Assembly (NCBI RefSeq): GCF_022539315.1
Contig: NC_066317.1
Span: 40,208,435 to 40,272,434, forward strand
DNA: 64,000 bases
Direction: 5' to 3'
Origin: Serinus canaria
Lineage: Eukaryota > Chordata > Aves > Passeriformes > Fringillidae
Shown here: one piece after another, positions 63,001 through 64,000 of the stretch
Layout: the number at the start of each line of letters is the position of its first letter
Numbering within the stretch: position 1 is the first letter of the stretch
Position numbers and translations under genes: made by a program
Notes under the pieces: generated by a model
Told to the model about the DNA's origin: nothing
What the model saw: the letters and a program-made list of their open reading frames with translations, nothing else
Database searches by the model: none

Positions 63001-63583
63001 ACCCACACGTGGTAAGTTCCTAGCAGCAGGCCATCTTGCGAAGGCACCTTCATGCACCTTCCCTGGGGAGGACAACAGGCTGCTCAGAAACCCCTCCAGG
63101 AAGGAGTGCTAAACACACTTCCTGAGAAGAGGTGCCAGAACCAGCTTCCAGGCAGAAAAAAGGTTTATGAATCCTGTTTGGGTTTTGGTATGAATAGGTG
63201 TTAATATGCTGAGACTTATCAAAACTCCAATGCTATCTCAGTACATACAAAAGCCATATAATATCCTTTTTTAACCTTCCCTGACCCCATCTTTACAATC
63301 CTCAGACTAACAAATCCCAGTTCCCAAGGTTAACTGAAGATTGGGTAACAGCACTGACTCCCAGAATCACTTTTCTGAATTTAGATACCTATATTGAAGT
63401 AAATCCCATTTTGCAAACAGCTTGGAAATTATTTTCAAGGATTTCCAACATCAAGGTCAAAGGTGCATGGACAGTTTAATCAAGCTGGAGCACCTTACAT
63501 CTAAAGTTCTGTTACTGTATACTTTAATTAAACTTCAGTTTAATTTAAACTTTAAATTTTAAAAGTGTGACTGAGGTCAGTCT
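57016..63583. other. AT-rich non-coding DNA with one hairpin
   Basis: No gene recognised. Open frames are short and overlapping. An AAATTTAAATTT-centred low-complexity palindrome occurs at 59680-59707 and runs of T near 60121-60133. The segment 62945-63012 is GC-richer, open in one frame and ends at a GTAAGT donor, but lacks a convincing acceptor. Confidence 0.6.
58984..59030. repeat. Near-perfect 21-bp hairpin with 4-base loop
   Basis: 58984-59005 pairs with 59010-59030 across the loop TTGC. The only defect is one extra A in the left arm (TATAGTTCTAGTTAATATCA against the complement of ATTGATATAACTAGAACTAT). It resembles the hairpins at 16.8 and 39.2 kb in having almost no loop. No gene context. 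Confidence 0.93.
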
Positions 63584-63672
63584 ATGTCTCTATTTTTGAA
63601 AGTAAATGTCTCTATTTTTGAAAGTCTCTATTTTTGTCTCTATTTCAATGTCTCTATTTTTGAAAGTAAATG
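63584..63672. repeat. Imperfect tandem repeat of GTCTCTATTTTTGAAAGTAA
   Basis: The core GTCTCTATTTTTGAAAGT recurs four to five times with deletions: about 63586, 63608, a shortened copy near 63625, TGTCTCTATTTC near 63635, and 63650. The first and last copies share the trailing AAATG. Locally expanded minisatellite-like sequence. Confidence 0.88.
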
Positions 63673-64000
63673 ACCCAACACCAATTTTTTATCTATAATT
63701 TTCTAATAATTTTGACATCTTTATTACTTTTACTGCATCAGAAAATGCAAAGTGATCAGGAATCAACTTGTCTACTTCATGGCCTTTGTAAGTTTAAATA
63801 AAGCATTTTATTCAGCTACAAATTACATTCAACTATTTAAAGAGATCTACAGAATTGAAGATTTCCTTGAGAACTTATGTATAATCTGTGTATTTATGTA
63901 TGAAAGAGCTGCGCTAGGTCAACCATCCCCTACTGAAATGTTCAGATACATTTTCCCAGCTGCAGGGCACTAACAATATCTGGGCACATTCTAACCATCC
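63673..64000. other. Window end, nothing recognised
   Basis: AT-rich sequence with one 73-codon plus frame (63752-63973) without motifs. It continues past the window, so nothing firm can be said. Confidence 0.55.

Noticed and set aside
62945..63012. GC-richer open segment ending at a GTAAGT donor
   Set aside because: The presumed acceptor (ACAAATGAG) has a poor pyrimidine tract, and two frames are equally open.
1..64000. tRNA, rRNA, snRNA, microRNA and CRISPR-like arrays
   Set aside because: No TPsiC-like GGTTCGAATCC box, rRNA stretch, known snRNA or microRNA sequence, or regularly spaced repeat-spacer pattern was seen on either strand. The hairpins at 16.8, 39.2 and 59.0 kb do not match a microRNA precursor layout because loops are only 2-4 bases.

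Overview
The window looks like avian nuclear DNA, most likely from a songbird. The evidence is several CR1 non-LTR retrotransposon fragments with the bird-type 3' end (an ATTCTATGATTCT-like tail, read on either strand), an LTR that resembles passerine endogenous-retrovirus LTRs, an AT-rich background, and one isolated CpG island. There is no bacterial, plasmid or phage organisation. There are no operons, no RNA genes that I can recognise, no CRISPR array, and no open reading frame that reads as a complete protein-coding gene. The longest open frames are GC-driven frames in the CpG island or scattered chance frames.

Layout. Positions 1-12050 are AT-rich non-coding DNA with two A-rich/CA-rich tracts. 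Positions 12052-12420 hold a TATA/AATAAA arrangement that could be an old LTR or promoter-proximal DNA. Positions 12925-13890 are a CpG island, the only strong promoter candidate. It carries an NF-Y box, YY1-like sites, an X-box-like site, a 42-bp GC-rich minisatellite and a pair of E2F consensus sites. Positions 14040-64000 are intron-like or intergenic DNA. They contain at least six CR1 pieces (21.2, 35.7, 36.8, 39.9, 43.1 and 54.5 kb), one LTR (56.6-57.0 kb), an AC-rich microsatellite, purine and T tracts, short tandem repeats and several strikingly perfect short-loop hairpins (16.8, 39.2 and 59.0 kb).

Genes. Two short segments look like possible spliced exons on the plus strand: 25999-26112, with an in-frame ATG, and 40682-40770. 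Each has a pyrimidine-rich acceptor, a consensus donor and one open frame. Their frames do not join directly to each other and I recognise neither peptide, so they are hypotheses. If real, the simplest model is a plus-strand gene with its promoter in the CpG island and very long introns. A minus-strand transcript from the island is equally possible: it has a GTGAGT donor at 13394-13399 and a GTAAGG donor at 13927-13932.

The sequence does not reveal a clear new biological system. The items most worth a second look are the hairpin/duplication structures, the frame-preserving minisatellite inside the CpG island, the paired E2F sites and the two candidate exons.
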